Shown: piece by piece, positions 44,937-54,674 of the stretch | Layout: every line of letters starts with the position of its first letter | How positions within the stretch are numbered: position 1 is the stretch's first letter | From: Deltaproteobacteria bacterium | GTDB taxonomy: Bacteria; Myxococcota; Myxococcia; Myxococcales; SZAS-1 | Direction: 5' to 3' | NCBI GenBank assembly: GCA_018266075.1 | Contig: JAFEBB010000007.1 | Coordinates: 62,001 to 126,000 of the forward strand | Length of the DNA: 64,000 nucleotides | Made by a program: the position numbers and the translations under genes | Notes under the pieces: generated by a model | Databases searched by the model: none | The model's input: only the letters and a program-made list of their open reading frames with translations | What the model was told of the DNA's origin: nothing

Positions 44937-45030
44937 GCGGTCCCCGAGAGCTCAATCGCGTCCGGCGGGCGAGCGCTGTGGCGTCGACGCGCTTACGTTT
45001 CGGGTGGGCCAGCTTTCCGGCCCCCCGGGA

Positions 45031-45339
45031 GTGAGCGTGGAGCTGAAGATTGGCAAGAGTCACCATGCGCGGAAGGAGCTCTTCGCGCGAGGGCTGCGGC
45101 AGGGCTACCTGACGGTCGACGAGATCGAGCAGGCGCTGCCGGCGGGGACATTGACGCCGTCGGAGCGGTGGCTGCTCTACTTCTCGCTGCGCGCGGCCGA
45201 GGTGGAGATCCGCGGGCAGCCGCCGGCCGAGGCCGAGCCCCCCCAGCACCCCGAGCAGGTCGAGCACGCCGAGGCCCAGCCTCCGACCGAGCAGGAGGAG
45301 GAGCACCCCGAGCCGCCGGGCGAGGCCCATCCGCATTGA
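45031..45339 (+). CDS. Stand-alone sigma-70 region 1.1-like protein
   Basis: Predicted 102-residue protein. Residues about 10-55 match sigma-70 region 1.1: ELFARGLRQGYLTVDEIEQALPAGTLTPSERWLLYFSLRAAEVEI (compare GYLT..E....LP of housekeeping sigma). No regions 2-4 follow; the C-terminal half is Glu/Pro/His-rich and acidic. In sigma-70, region 1.1 blocks free sigma from binding DNA and occupies the polymerase channel. A separate copy may act in trans or be a decoy; this is inference. GTG 45031 or 45037 could start it. It lies 42 bases before grpE on the same strand. Confidence 0.75.
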   Translation: MSVELKIGKSHHARKELFARGLRQGYLTVDEIEQALPAGTLTPSERWLLYFSLRAAEVEIRGQPPAEAEPPQHPEQVEHAEAQPPTEQEEEHPEPPGEAHPH

Positions 45340-45363
45340 CAAGTGCGCCCGCCCGCTTAGGTT
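45336..45363 (+). promoter_or_regulatory. Candidate sigma-70 promoter of grpE
   Basis: TTGACA (45336-45341) and TAGGTT (45358-45363) with a 16-base spacer, overlapping the stop of the preceding gene and 18 bases before the grpE start. Confidence 0.55.
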
Positions 45364-45381
45364 GCCGACGCGAGGACTCCC

Positions 45382-45942
45382 ATGGACCCTACCGGCAACC
45401 CGCCTGACGCCAACGGCACGCCCGCCAGCGAGGCGCTCGAGGTCGACCCGCGCGACGCCGAGCTGGCCAAGCTCCGCGACGAGCTCTCTCTCAAAGACAA
45501 GAAGCTCGACGAGGTCTTGCGCGCGTACGCACAGGCCAAGAACGAGCACGCCGAGTTCCGCACCCGGCTGCAGCGCGAGCGCGACCGGCTCATCGACATG
45601 GAGAAGGGGCGGGTGGCGCTGGCGTTCCTCGAGGCCGCCGACGAACTCGACCGCGCCATCGCTGCCAGCGGCGATGACAGCTCGCCGCTCGCCCGCGGGG
45701 TGCGGCTCACGCGCGAGGCCATGGGCCGTCAGATGGCGGCCATGGGCATCACCCCGCTGGTGCTGATGGGCCGGCCGTTCGATCCCAACGTCTCCGAGGC
45801 GGTGGACCTGGTTCCCGTGGACGACGCCTCGCGCGACGGCGTGGTGATGGCCGAGGTCACCAAGGGCTACAAGCTCGGCGAGCAGCTCTTGCGGCCCGCG
45901 CGCGTGCGCGTGGGCAAGCGCGCCGATGAGGCCCGGACCTGA
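45382..45942 (+). CDS. grpE: Nucleotide exchange factor GrpE
   Basis: Predicted 186-residue GrpE, the DnaK nucleotide exchange factor. The N-terminal acidic/charged part leads into the long dimerisation helix (LAKLRDELSLKDKKLDEVLRAYAQAKNEHAEFRTRLQRERDRL), followed by the beta-domain signature GITPLVLMGRPFDPNVSEAV and VTKGYKLGEQLLRPARVRV. Family length is typical. dnaK and dnaJ are not in this window, so grpE is separated from its partners. An HtrA-type protease gene follows, giving a proteostasis pair. Confidence 0.95.
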   Translation: MDPTGNPPDANGTPASEALEVDPRDAELAKLRDELSLKDKKLDEVLRAYAQAKNEHAEFRTRLQRERDRLIDMEKGRVALAFLEAADELDRAIAASGDDSSPLARGVRLTREAMGRQMAAMGITPLVLMGRPFDPNVSEAVDLVPVDDASRDGVVMAEVTKGYKLGEQLLRPARVRVGKRADEART

Positions 45943-46050
45943 CCCCATTTTTGGAATAGTCTCGCTCGCCGGACGTTCTGTCCGTCGAGCCGCCGCGCCG
46001 CTCGCCTGATGGCCTGCCAGCGCGGTATGCGTTCGCGACACTGCGAGGGC

Positions 46051-47544
46051 ATGCGCATGCGCCGTTCGTCACTTCTCGTCCTGCCGGTCTTTCTGGCTGG
46101 CATCTCCTGCAGCCGCGACTCCGCCACCGCGGCCGTGCTCACGCCGCTCGCGGCCCTCGAGGGCACCGCGTCGGCGGCGACCCGGTCGGGCCTGTGGAGC
46201 GAGCGCCCCAAGAACGCGCTCCCCGCGGGCTTCGTGCCGCCCACGTCACTCGCGCCGCTCATCAAGGAAATGAAGCCTGCGGTGGTGAACATCTCGACGA
46301 CTCAGGTGGTCCGCCGGCGCGGCCCGAGCGCCGACCCGAACGACCCCTTCAACCAGTTCTTCGGCCAGTTCTTCGGCGGCGAGCAGCAACAGGTCCAGCG
46401 GCTGCACTCGCTCGGCTCGGGCTTCGTCATCAACGCCAAGGGCCTGGTGGTGACCAACAACCACGTCATCGACGGCGCGAGCGAGATCAAGGTGAAGCTC
46501 GGCGACGGCCGCGAGTTCTCGGCCGACGTGGTCGGCAAGGACCCCAAAGTCGATCTCGCGCTGCTCAAGCTCCAGGGCGACGTGAAGGACCTGCCCATCG
46601 TGTACCTGGGCGACTCGGACAAGACCGACGTGGGCGACTGGGTCATCGCCATCGGCAATCCGTTCGGCCTGGATCACACCGTGAGCCACGGCATCGTGAG
46701 CGCCAAGGAGCGCATCATCGGCGCCGGCCCCTACGACGACTTCATCCAGACCGACGCGCCCATCAACCCCGGCAACTCGGGCGGGCCGCTCTTCAACGTG
46801 AACGGCGAGGTGGTCGGCGTGAACACGGCCATCCTCTCGCCGAACGGGCAGGGCAGCGTGGGCATTGGCTTCGCGGTGCCGGTGAACATGCTCAAGGAGG
46901 AGCTGCCGCAGCTGGAGAGCTCCGGGCACGTGGTGCGCGGCTGGCTGGGCGTCTCGAGCCAGGATTTGACGCCGGAGCTGGCGCGCACGCTGAAGCTCTC
47001 GGCCATGAAGGGCGCGGTCATCAACGACGTCTTCCCCGACAGCCCCGCAGACAAGGGCGGCATGCACGCGGGCGACGTGGTCACCGAGCTCAATGGCCGC
47101 CATGTGGACAACTTCTACGAGCTGCTCCGCGCGGTCGCCGGCATTGCCCCTGGGACGGACACCAAGGTCCAGGTGCTGCGCGAGGGCAAGCCGGTGACGC
47201 TGCTCGTGAAGGTGGTGGAGAAGCCCGAGGACGAGCAGATCGCGAAGAGCGTGCAGGGCGGCGATCGGCTCGGGATCCGCGTGGAGGCCGTGTCGGCGGA
47301 GCTGGCGCGGCGCACGGGGTTGAAAGAGGGCCGCGGCGTGGCCGTGACGGACGTGAAGGAGGACGGCGCTGCCTACGCGGCGGGCGTGCGTCCCGGCGAC
47401 GTGATCCTCGAGGTGAACCGTCGGCCCGTGGAGAGCCTCAACGCGTACCAGCGCGTCGTCGGCGCGGCGAGCCCCGGCGACCTGGTGCTCCTGCGCGTGC
47501 AGCGTCGCGGGAGCACGCTCTACATCGCCGTGCGCGCCTCGTAG
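46051..47544 (+). CDS. HtrA/Deg-type serine protease lipoprotein with two PDZ domains
   Basis: Predicted 497-residue protease. The signal peptide ends in a lipobox LAGISC, so it is likely membrane-anchored in the periplasm, unlike soluble DegP. The catalytic triad is in VTNNHVIDG (His), KVDLALLK (Asp) and NPGNSGGPLF (Ser). Two PDZ domains follow: about residues 290-380 (WLGVSSQDLTPEL) and about 400-495 (RLGIRVEAVSAEL). It degrades or refolds misfolded envelope proteins. ATG 46051 is chosen because it begins the signal peptide. It lies downstream of grpE on the same strand and ends near the TAACC palindrome. Confidence 0.93.
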   Translation: MRMRRSSLLVLPVFLAGISCSRDSATAAVLTPLAALEGTASAATRSGLWSERPKNALPAGFVPPTSLAPLIKEMKPAVVNISTTQVVRRRGPSADPNDPFNQFFGQFFGGEQQQVQRLHSLGSGFVINAKGLVVTNNHVIDGASEIKVKLGDGREFSADVVGKDPKVDLALLKLQGDVKDLPIVYLGDSDKTDVGDWVIAIGNPFGLDHTVSHGIVSAKERIIGAGPYDDFIQTDAPINPGNSGGPLFNVNGEVVGVNTAILSPNGQGSVGIGFAVPVNMLKEELPQLESSGHVVRGWLGVSSQDLTPELARTLKLSAMKGAVINDVFPDSPADKGGMHAGDVVTELNGRHVDNFYELLRAVAGIAPGTDTKVQVLREGKPVTLLVKVVEKPEDEQIAKSVQGGDRLGIRVEAVSAELARRTGLKEGRGVAVTDVKEDGAAYAAGVRPGDVILEVNRRPVESLNAYQRVVGAASPGDLVLLRVQRRGSTLYIAVRAS

Positions 47545-47553
47545 CGACCGAGC

Positions 47554-47569
47554 TGAACCGTTTGGTTAC
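47554..47569. repeat. TAACC-N4-GGTTA palindrome, copy 3
   Basis: TGAACCGTTTGGTTAC has one arm mismatch. The complementary strand reads GTAACCAAACGGTT, identical over 14 bases to copy 1. It contains the TAA stop of the convergent gene 47566-48201. Confidence 0.6.
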
Positions 47570-48201
47570 TTCGCCGGGATCCACACGGCGATGTCGGTGC
47601 CCGTGCGGGCCTCCGAGAGCCGCACGCCCAGAAGCTGGCCCTTCACGCCCTCCACGAACGCGCCCTTCTTGTCGTGGCGGGGCAGCTTCCACAGCCCCAG
47701 CGGCTTGAAGACGATCTGCATGCGCACGTTGCCGGTGCGGAAGACGCGATCCACGTCCATGGGCGTGACGTTGTCGGGCAGGGTGCTCTGCATGCGGATG
47801 AGCGGGATGATCGGCCGGCCCTCGCTGTCGAGCTTGGTCGGCTGCCCGTGCGTCAGCGCCTGGCCGGCGCTCTCGAAGAACGGCGTGAGCGCGAACTCCA
47901 TCTCGTGCGTCTGGGGCGAGAAGCCCTTCTGCTCGATGAGCCGCTGCGCCTCGTCGCCGAGGATCACGTAGTACGACTTGCCCAGCGAGTCTTTGCGATA
48001 GGCGTCGACCTTCTTCTTGCACTCGGCGCCGTCGATGGGGTCCGAGCCGCAGTCGCCCACGAAGCTCGAGAGGAACGAGGAGAGGCTCTCCAGGGGCTGC
48101 GCCTTGTCGCGGAGCGCCGCGAACGACTTGCCTGCCTCGGCGCCCGCCACGCCCGGAACCGCCAGCGCGGCCACCACGAAAAGACCCAGCACTCGACGCA
48201 T
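47566..48201 (-). CDS. Secreted protein of unknown function
   Basis: Predicted 211-residue protein with a Sec signal peptide (about 1-20, ending GVAGAEA). The mature part contains FVGDCGSDPIDGAECKKKVDAYRKDSLGKSYYVILGD, then FALTPFFES, and a C-terminal beta-rich region with MQIVFKPLGLW and VKGQLLGVRLSEARTGTDIAVW. Two Cys are near residues 51 and 61. No catalytic motif was found. It is convergent with the HtrA gene and divergent from the PilZ gene; a periplasmic role is likely. Confidence 0.78.
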   Translation of the reverse strand: MRRVLGLFVVAALAVPGVAGAEAGKSFAALRDKAQPLESLSSFLSSFVGDCGSDPIDGAECKKKVDAYRKDSLGKSYYVILGDEAQRLIEQKGFSPQTHEMEFALTPFFESAGQALTHGQPTKLDSEGRPIIPLIRMQSTLPDNVTPMDVDRVFRTGNVRMQIVFKPLGLWKLPRHDKKGAFVEGVKGQLLGVRLSEARTGTDIAVWIPAK

Positions 48202-48363
48202 GCACGCTCCCTCGGAGAATTCGCGGCATCGTCTCGCGAGCGCACCGCCGCGGCAAGGGCCGGCTTGGGCGGGTGCGTCAAGGTAGATTTTTTGACCACA
48301 TCAACCCACCACGTACGCTTCGGTCATCCGCTGCGCATCGCAACGCAGCGCGAGGAGGAGCGC

Positions 48364-48723
48364 GTGACCGAGCAGGAGCAAGACCGTCGCAAGTCGTCGC
48401 GGTTCGACAAGGCCTTCGCGGTGTACCTCACCGGCGATACGGGATTGGCCCGGGGCATCGCCCGAAACATCTCCGATGGCGGCATGTTCATCGAGACGCG
48501 GGAGCCCTTCCGGCTCGGCAGCCGCATCTGGGTGACCTTCACCGACGACTGCACGGGCTCTGAGCTCTCCGCGCTCGCGGAGGTCCGCTACCAGTGCTTC
48601 CTGACGTATGCGGGGCCGCCCGGACAGAACGCGCTGCGCGGCATGGGCGTGCGCTTCGTGTCCTTTGACGCGAAGGACGCCGACCTGGGCCTCTCCGGCC
48701 AGCGCGAAGTGGTGATGCAGTAG
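48364..48723 (+). CDS. PilZ-domain protein (c-di-GMP receptor)
   Basis: Predicted 119-residue single-domain PilZ protein. The c-di-GMP-binding motifs are RRKSSR (RxxxR) near the N-terminus and NISDGG (D/NxSxxG) near residue 40, followed by the expected beta-barrel strands FIETREPFRLGSRIWVTF and a C-terminal helix. It is cytoplasmic and likely links c-di-GMP level to a partner protein. The GTG start at 48364 follows GAGGAGGAG. The stop is directly followed by TAACC palindrome copy 4. Confidence 0.93.
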   Translation: MTEQEQDRRKSSRFDKAFAVYLTGDTGLARGIARNISDGGMFIETREPFRLGSRIWVTFTDDCTGSELSALAEVRYQCFLTYAGPPGQNALRGMGVRFVSFDAKDADLGLSGQREVVMQ

Positions 48724-48724
48724 C

Positions 48725-48738
48725 TAACCGATAGGTTA
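48725..48738. repeat. TAACC-N4-GGTTA palindrome, copy 4
   Basis: TAACCGATAGGTTA, a perfect palindrome one base past the PilZ stop, just before the terminator hairpin of this convergent gap. Confidence 0.7.
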
Positions 48739-48747
48739 CAAAAGCGA

Positions 48748-48777
48748 AGCGCCCTGACCCGCGAGGGCCAGGGCGCT
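48748..48777. terminator. Bidirectional terminator between PilZ and glutamate dehydrogenase genes
   Basis: AGCGCCCTG (48748-48756) pairs with CAGGGCGCT (48769-48777), extended by an inner CCC-GCGA-GGG stem. On the minus strand it is followed by CGCTTTTG, fitting termination of the dehydrogenase transcript. Confidence 0.7.
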
Positions 48778-48797
48778 CGTGCTTGCAGCGTCAGCGA

Positions 48798-50330
48798 CTA
48801 CTGCGAGAAGCCCTCGAGCAGGTAGTGCGCCTCGATGCGCTTGAGCGCGAGCACCATCGCGGCCGCGCGGGGATCGATCTCCTTGCCGATGACGTAACGG
48901 CGGGAGTCGTGCCAGTCGGTCTTGCGCGGCTTGTTGCGGGCGATGTCGCGGATAATGGCGTAGTTGCTCTTGATGGCGCGCTCCAGCCGGGCGTTCACTT
49001 CCTGCTCGGTCCAGTGCTCCATGCGCTTGTTCTGGATCCACTCGTAGTAGCTGACGGTCACGCCGCCCGCGTTGGCGATGATGTCCGGGATGATGTCGAT
49101 CTTGCGGCCGTGGAGCACGCGGTCGCCGTCCGGGGTGGTGGGGCCGTTGGCGCCCTCGGCGATCATCTTGGTCTTGAGCCGCTCGGCCACGTTGCCGTCG
49201 ATCTCACCGCCCAGCGCCGCAGGGACGATGAAGTCGCACTCGACCTCCCAGAAGTCGGCCTTGCTGATCGACTGCGCGCCGGGGAAGCCGAGCACGCTCT
49301 TCTTGAGGTTCTGCGGGTTGTCGTACGTGTAGGCAATGAGCTGGGCGATGTCGATGCCGTTGGGGTTGTAGATGGTGCCGTCGCTGTCGTTCACGGCGAG
49401 CAGCTTGGCGCCCATGTTCCCGAGGATCTCGGCGCCGTTGGAGCCCACGTTGCCGAAGCCCTGGACGATGAAGGTCTTGCCGGTGAGCTTCTCACCGCGA
49501 TCGGCGAACCACTCCTCCACGCAGTAGGCGACGCCCTGGCCGGTGGCCTTCACGCGGCCCTCGGAGCCGCCGATGCGCACGTCCTTGCCGGTCACGACCG
49601 CGCGGGCGATGTGCCGCTCACGCTCGCCATCGGAGAACTGGCGCATCATGAGCGCCATGATCTCCCCGTTGGTGCCCACGTCCGGCGCCGGGATGTCCAC
49701 GTTCGGGCCGACCAGGTTCTTCAGCTTGTACATGTAGCGCAGGGTGATGTCCTGCAGCTCTTCCTTGCCGTACTGGCGCGGGTCGAGCTTGATGCCGCCC
49801 TTGCCGCCGCCAAACGGGACGTCGCTGATGGCCGTCTTCCAGGTCATCTCCGAGGCCAGGCTCTTGAAGAGGTCGAGCGAGACGTCCTTGTGGTAGCGGA
49901 TGCCGCCCTTGTACGGGCCGCGGGCCGCGTTGTGCTGGATGCGGTAGGCCTTGAAGCGCTTGGCCTGGCCCGGCGTGAGGCGGTGCAGGCCCTTGCCCGG
50001 CAGGCGGATGACGCCGTCGCGCAAGGTGACGTCCGAGCCGAGCAGGGCGCGGCCGCGGAGGATCAGGCTGCCGTCGGCGAGCGGCTCCATTCCCGCCGGG
50101 TTGCGCAGCACGCTGTCGGGCAGGTCCTTGTACTTCTGCTGCTCGTCCTTATCGAGCGGCACCAGGCGGTCCTTGAGCATCGCCGTGACGTAGAAGATGT
50201 GCTCGTAGTCCGGCTCCTCGAGCTCCAGCCGCACGCGCTTGTCCAGCCCGATGAGGTCGGCCGCCTTGTGAAAGACCTCCATCGACTCGGTGTAGATGGT
50301 GCGCTTCTGCGACGAGTTCGGGACGCGCAT
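48798..50330 (-). CDS. gdhA: Glutamate dehydrogenase with N-terminal insertion
   Basis: Predicted 510-residue glutamate dehydrogenase, which interconverts glutamate and 2-oxoglutarate plus ammonia using NAD(P). Family motifs are clear: GPYKGGIRYH, SEMTWKTAISDVPFGGGKGG (catalytic Lys), PAPDVGTNGEIM, GFGNVGSNGA (dinucleotide loop) and EGANGPTTPDGD. Typical bacterial forms are about 410-450 residues. The extra length lies mainly at about residues 55-125, before the GPYKGG motif, where a small beta-rich segment separates the normal N-terminal region. Coenzyme preference is not decided here. Its promoter is the TTGACG-N17-TAGGTT at 50387-50415. Confidence 0.95.
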   Translation of the reverse strand: MRVPNSSQKRTIYTESMEVFHKAADLIGLDKRVRLELEEPDYEHIFYVTAMLKDRLVPLDKDEQQKYKDLPDSVLRNPAGMEPLADGSLILRGRALLGSDVTLRDGVIRLPGKGLHRLTPGQAKRFKAYRIQHNAARGPYKGGIRYHKDVSLDLFKSLASEMTWKTAISDVPFGGGKGGIKLDPRQYGKEELQDITLRYMYKLKNLVGPNVDIPAPDVGTNGEIMALMMRQFSDGERERHIARAVVTGKDVRIGGSEGRVKATGQGVAYCVEEWFADRGEKLTGKTFIVQGFGNVGSNGAEILGNMGAKLLAVNDSDGTIYNPNGIDIAQLIAYTYDNPQNLKKSVLGFPGAQSISKADFWEVECDFIVPAALGGEIDGNVAERLKTKMIAEGANGPTTPDGDRVLHGRKIDIIPDIIANAGGVTVSYYEWIQNKRMEHWTEQEVNARLERAIKSNYAIIRDIARNKPRKTDWHDSRRYVIGKEIDPRAAAMVLALKRIEAHYLLEGFSQ

Positions 50331-50386
50331 GGCTGCTCCTGGTGTGAGGCTTGTCCGCGGGAGACGCGGGGGTCGGAAACGGCGCG

Positions 50387-50415
50387 AACCTACGCTTCGA
50401 GCCCTGCCTCGTCAA
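50387..50415 (-). promoter_or_regulatory. Sigma-70 promoter of glutamate dehydrogenase gene
   Basis: On the minus strand TTGACG (50410-50415) and TAGGTT (50387-50392) are spaced by exactly 17 bases, 57 bases before the start codon. The -10 matches the grpE promoter. Confidence 0.65.
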
Positions 50416-50502
50416 CGGCCTGTTGGCCAAAAAACCCAGGGCGCAGGCCTAGATGCGCTGCGTCATGGGTCTCTGAAACGGCTGGAACTTCCGCGTTGGC
50501 GG

Positions 50503-52149
50503 TCAGTTGGAGTTCGACGGCGTCGGCGCCGGCAGCACCAGCGTGAACGTGCCGTCGCTGAGCACGGTTCCCACGGCCAGGAGGCTGGAGCGCGCCGGGG
50601 TGAGGCCCGAGGCCGGGCTCACGTGGTACGCGCGAACGGTGGCCTGCGCGACGCCCTCCGCCGTGCCTTGGCTGTTCAGGGCCGTCACGCTGCCGGTGAC
50701 CTTGCGCGCGCTCGAGAACTGCACGTCGATGTGGTCGGTGGTGGCGCCGATGAGCAGCGGCCCGCGCGACGCCGACGGCGCCTGCACCGACAGCGGGGGC
50801 GAGAAGTCGAAGTGGTAGGTGCCCGGAGAGAGCGCGAGGTGGTACGCGCCGGAGTCGTCGGTGGTGGCGCTGGCCGGCTGGAGCGGGAGGACGTTGTCGC
50901 TGGTGGGCGTGGCGTGCACGGTGGCGCCGCTCACGGAATTGCCCTGGCTGTCGTGCACCGTGCCGGTGATCTGGGTGAGCGTCGTGAGCGAGATCTGGCC
51001 CGCGTCGCTCACCTGGTCGTTGGAGGCCCAGGTGATCGAGGGGAGCGTGGTCTGCTGGACCGCGAGCGCGCTCGCCGTCGCGGGGATGACGAGCACCTGG
51101 TAGGTCTCGTTGCCCGGGTTCAACGGGGCGGGGTTGTGCAGGCAGATGGCCACGAAGCTGCCATCGGCGCCAGTGGTGACCACCGGCGAGGCGAACTTGG
51201 CCTGGCCGGGCAGCGTCGCCAGGAGCTGAACCTGCGCGTTGGGCACGGGGTTGCCGCTGGGGTCGACGACCGTCCCCGTGACGTGCTCCGGGCGCGCCAG
51301 GCCCAGCGAGAATCCGCCGCCGTCGGTCTGCATCGCGAGCGTCTGCAGGGTCTGGAGGCTTCCCGTGAAGGTGACCGACGGGCCCACGCCGCCGTGCGGC
51401 GTCGCGGAGAGCGTGAGCTGCTCGCCGGCCGAGGTCGTCGGGGCCACGTAGAGCGAGAACGGCAGCGCCGCCACGAGGCCGCCGTCGGGCACGCTCGCCA
51501 GCGCCGGCTGCGACGCGGGCGTGCCGTCGGCGTGCAGCATCTGCACCGAGTAGCTGAGCCCGGGCTGGTTCAGCAGGCCCGTCGTGGCCTGGAGCACGCC
51601 GTCGATGCGCACCAGCGCGTCGTGGGTGAGGAACTGCAGGGGCAGGTCGAGGTTTCCGCCCGGCGCGAGGATGCTCGCCGACGCGTGGATGGGCGGCAGG
51701 ATGGGATCCGACGGCGTGGCCAGCAGTTGGTACAGCCCCGGCGAGACCGGCAGGTGCGCCTCGGCGCTCACGGTGGTGGGCTGCAGCGCGTAGGGCTGGT
51801 CGACAAGGTGCAGCGGCGTGCCCGTGAGCGAGACGGTGAACGGGTAGGTGTTGCTCGTGAGGTGCAGCGTGCCCGGGGCGCCGAGCTGCAGCGAGATGTC
51901 GTGCGAGTCGTCGACGTGGTCGAAGTCCTCGGTCGCGAGATCGTCGCGATTGGGCGGCGGCACCACCTGAACCACCAGGTTCTGGTCGGGAGAGACGCAG
52001 CCCACGTCGAGGCAGACCTGGCCGTTCGAGCAATTGGCGTCGCTCGAGCAAGGCGCAGGCACGACCGAGGGGCTGAGGTTGGTCGAGGCCAGCCCGCAGC
52101 CCGCAAGCATCAACGTCGCGACGGCGCCCAGCCTCACGTGGAGGGACAT
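50503..52149 (-). CDS. Lipoprotein with carboxypeptidase regulatory-like domains
   Basis: Predicted 548-residue lipoprotein. The signal peptide ends in LMLAGC (Cys18). A short Cys-rich part (CSSDANCSNGQVCLDVGC) precedes a long beta-rich body. Three or more repeats of the carboxypeptidase regulatory-like (Ig-like) fold are visible, marked by VTGTVVDPSGNPVPNAQVQL, ITGTVHDSQGNSVSGATV, and VTGSVTALN, each followed by GADGSF or DDSGAY. Such modules give stiff surface stalks and binding surfaces. The gene start overlaps the upstream lipoprotein's end by 16 bases, so both probably share a transcript. Confidence 0.85.
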   Translation of the reverse strand: MSLHVRLGAVATLMLAGCGLASTNLSPSVVPAPCSSDANCSNGQVCLDVGCVSPDQNLVVQVVPPPNRDDLATEDFDHVDDSHDISLQLGAPGTLHLTSNTYPFTVSLTGTPLHLVDQPYALQPTTVSAEAHLPVSPGLYQLLATPSDPILPPIHASASILAPGGNLDLPLQFLTHDALVRIDGVLQATTGLLNQPGLSYSVQMLHADGTPASQPALASVPDGGLVAALPFSLYVAPTTSAGEQLTLSATPHGGVGPSVTFTGSLQTLQTLAMQTDGGGFSLGLARPEHVTGTVVDPSGNPVPNAQVQLLATLPGQAKFASPVVTTGADGSFVAICLHNPAPLNPGNETYQVLVIPATASALAVQQTTLPSITWASNDQVSDAGQISLTTLTQITGTVHDSQGNSVSGATVHATPTSDNVLPLQPASATTDDSGAYHLALSPGTYHFDFSPPLSVQAPSASRGPLLIGATTDHIDVQFSSARKVTGSVTALNSQGTAEGVAQATVRAYHVSPASGLTPARSSLLAVGTVLSDGTFTLVLPAPTPSNSN

Positions 52150-52745
52150 GTGCCCTCCATGTAGATGACCCACGTGTGCCGCACGAGGTAGCGCCCCGGC
52201 AGCACGTCGGTGGGCTTGAGCGGCTTGCCCGGCGAGCCCGAGGTGTCGAAGCCGTCGCTCACGAACACGTCGACGGTGTGCGGCAGGTTCGGCGGCGTGC
52301 CCGGGCCGGTCTGGCCGAAGCTCTCCAAAGCGGCCTTCGAGAGGAAGAACGCGTTCGGCGGATCGGTGCGGAAGGCGGGCTGGTCTTGCACGGGCTGGAG
52401 CACGACCTCTTCGCCGAGCTCCGGGTTGTTCGGGTCGTAGTCGACGATCCAGCGCTCGTGCACTTCCTGATCGAGGTCGTCGTCCTCGACGCTGCCCACG
52501 CTGAAGTTGATGCCGTTCGCGCAATCGCCAGGCGTGACCGTGGAGGAGCTCGCCTGGACGCCGTACACCAGCGCCGCCTTGGGGCTCTCGCCGCCCTCGA
52601 CGATGCGGGGCGGATGGTTCACCGGCGCGCCCGCGTCGGGCTCTTCGGTGATGGGCTGGCAGGCAAGCGGAAACATGGTCAGTGCTGCCACACCGGCGAG
52701 CAGCACCAGCGGTAAGAGCAATCGCCTTGCCATCGGGTCGACCAT
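52134..52745 (-). CDS. Lipoprotein, unknown function
   Basis: Predicted 203-residue lipoprotein. The signal peptide ends in FPLAC (lipidated Cys near residue 29). A beta-rich body contains PRIVEGGESPKAAL, VEDDDLDQEVHERWIVDYDP and TVDVFVSDGFDTSG, the last resembling an extracellular domain of Ig or cadherin-like type. It lies upstream of, and overlaps, the carboxypeptidase-regulatory-domain lipoprotein, so the two may act as a surface pair. ATG 52743-52745, with AGGA nine bases earlier, is preferred. Confidence 0.75.
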   Translation of the reverse strand: MVDPMARRLLLPLVLLAGVAALTMFPLACQPITEEPDAGAPVNHPPRIVEGGESPKAALVYGVQASSSTVTPGDCANGINFSVGSVEDDDLDQEVHERWIVDYDPNNPELGEEVVLQPVQDQPAFRTDPPNAFFLSKAALESFGQTGPGTPPNLPHTVDVFVSDGFDTSGSPGKPLKPTDVLPGRYLVRHTWVIYMEGTCPST

Positions 52746-52820
52746 GGGAAATTCCTGCAAATCCATCGCCTTGCTGCCGAGCCTTCGTGCGCGGATGAAC
52801 GGGGCTATGACAGCGCTGCC

Positions 52821-54656
<1,836 letters not shown>

Positions 54657-54674
54657 GGCGGTTCTCCAGATGTT

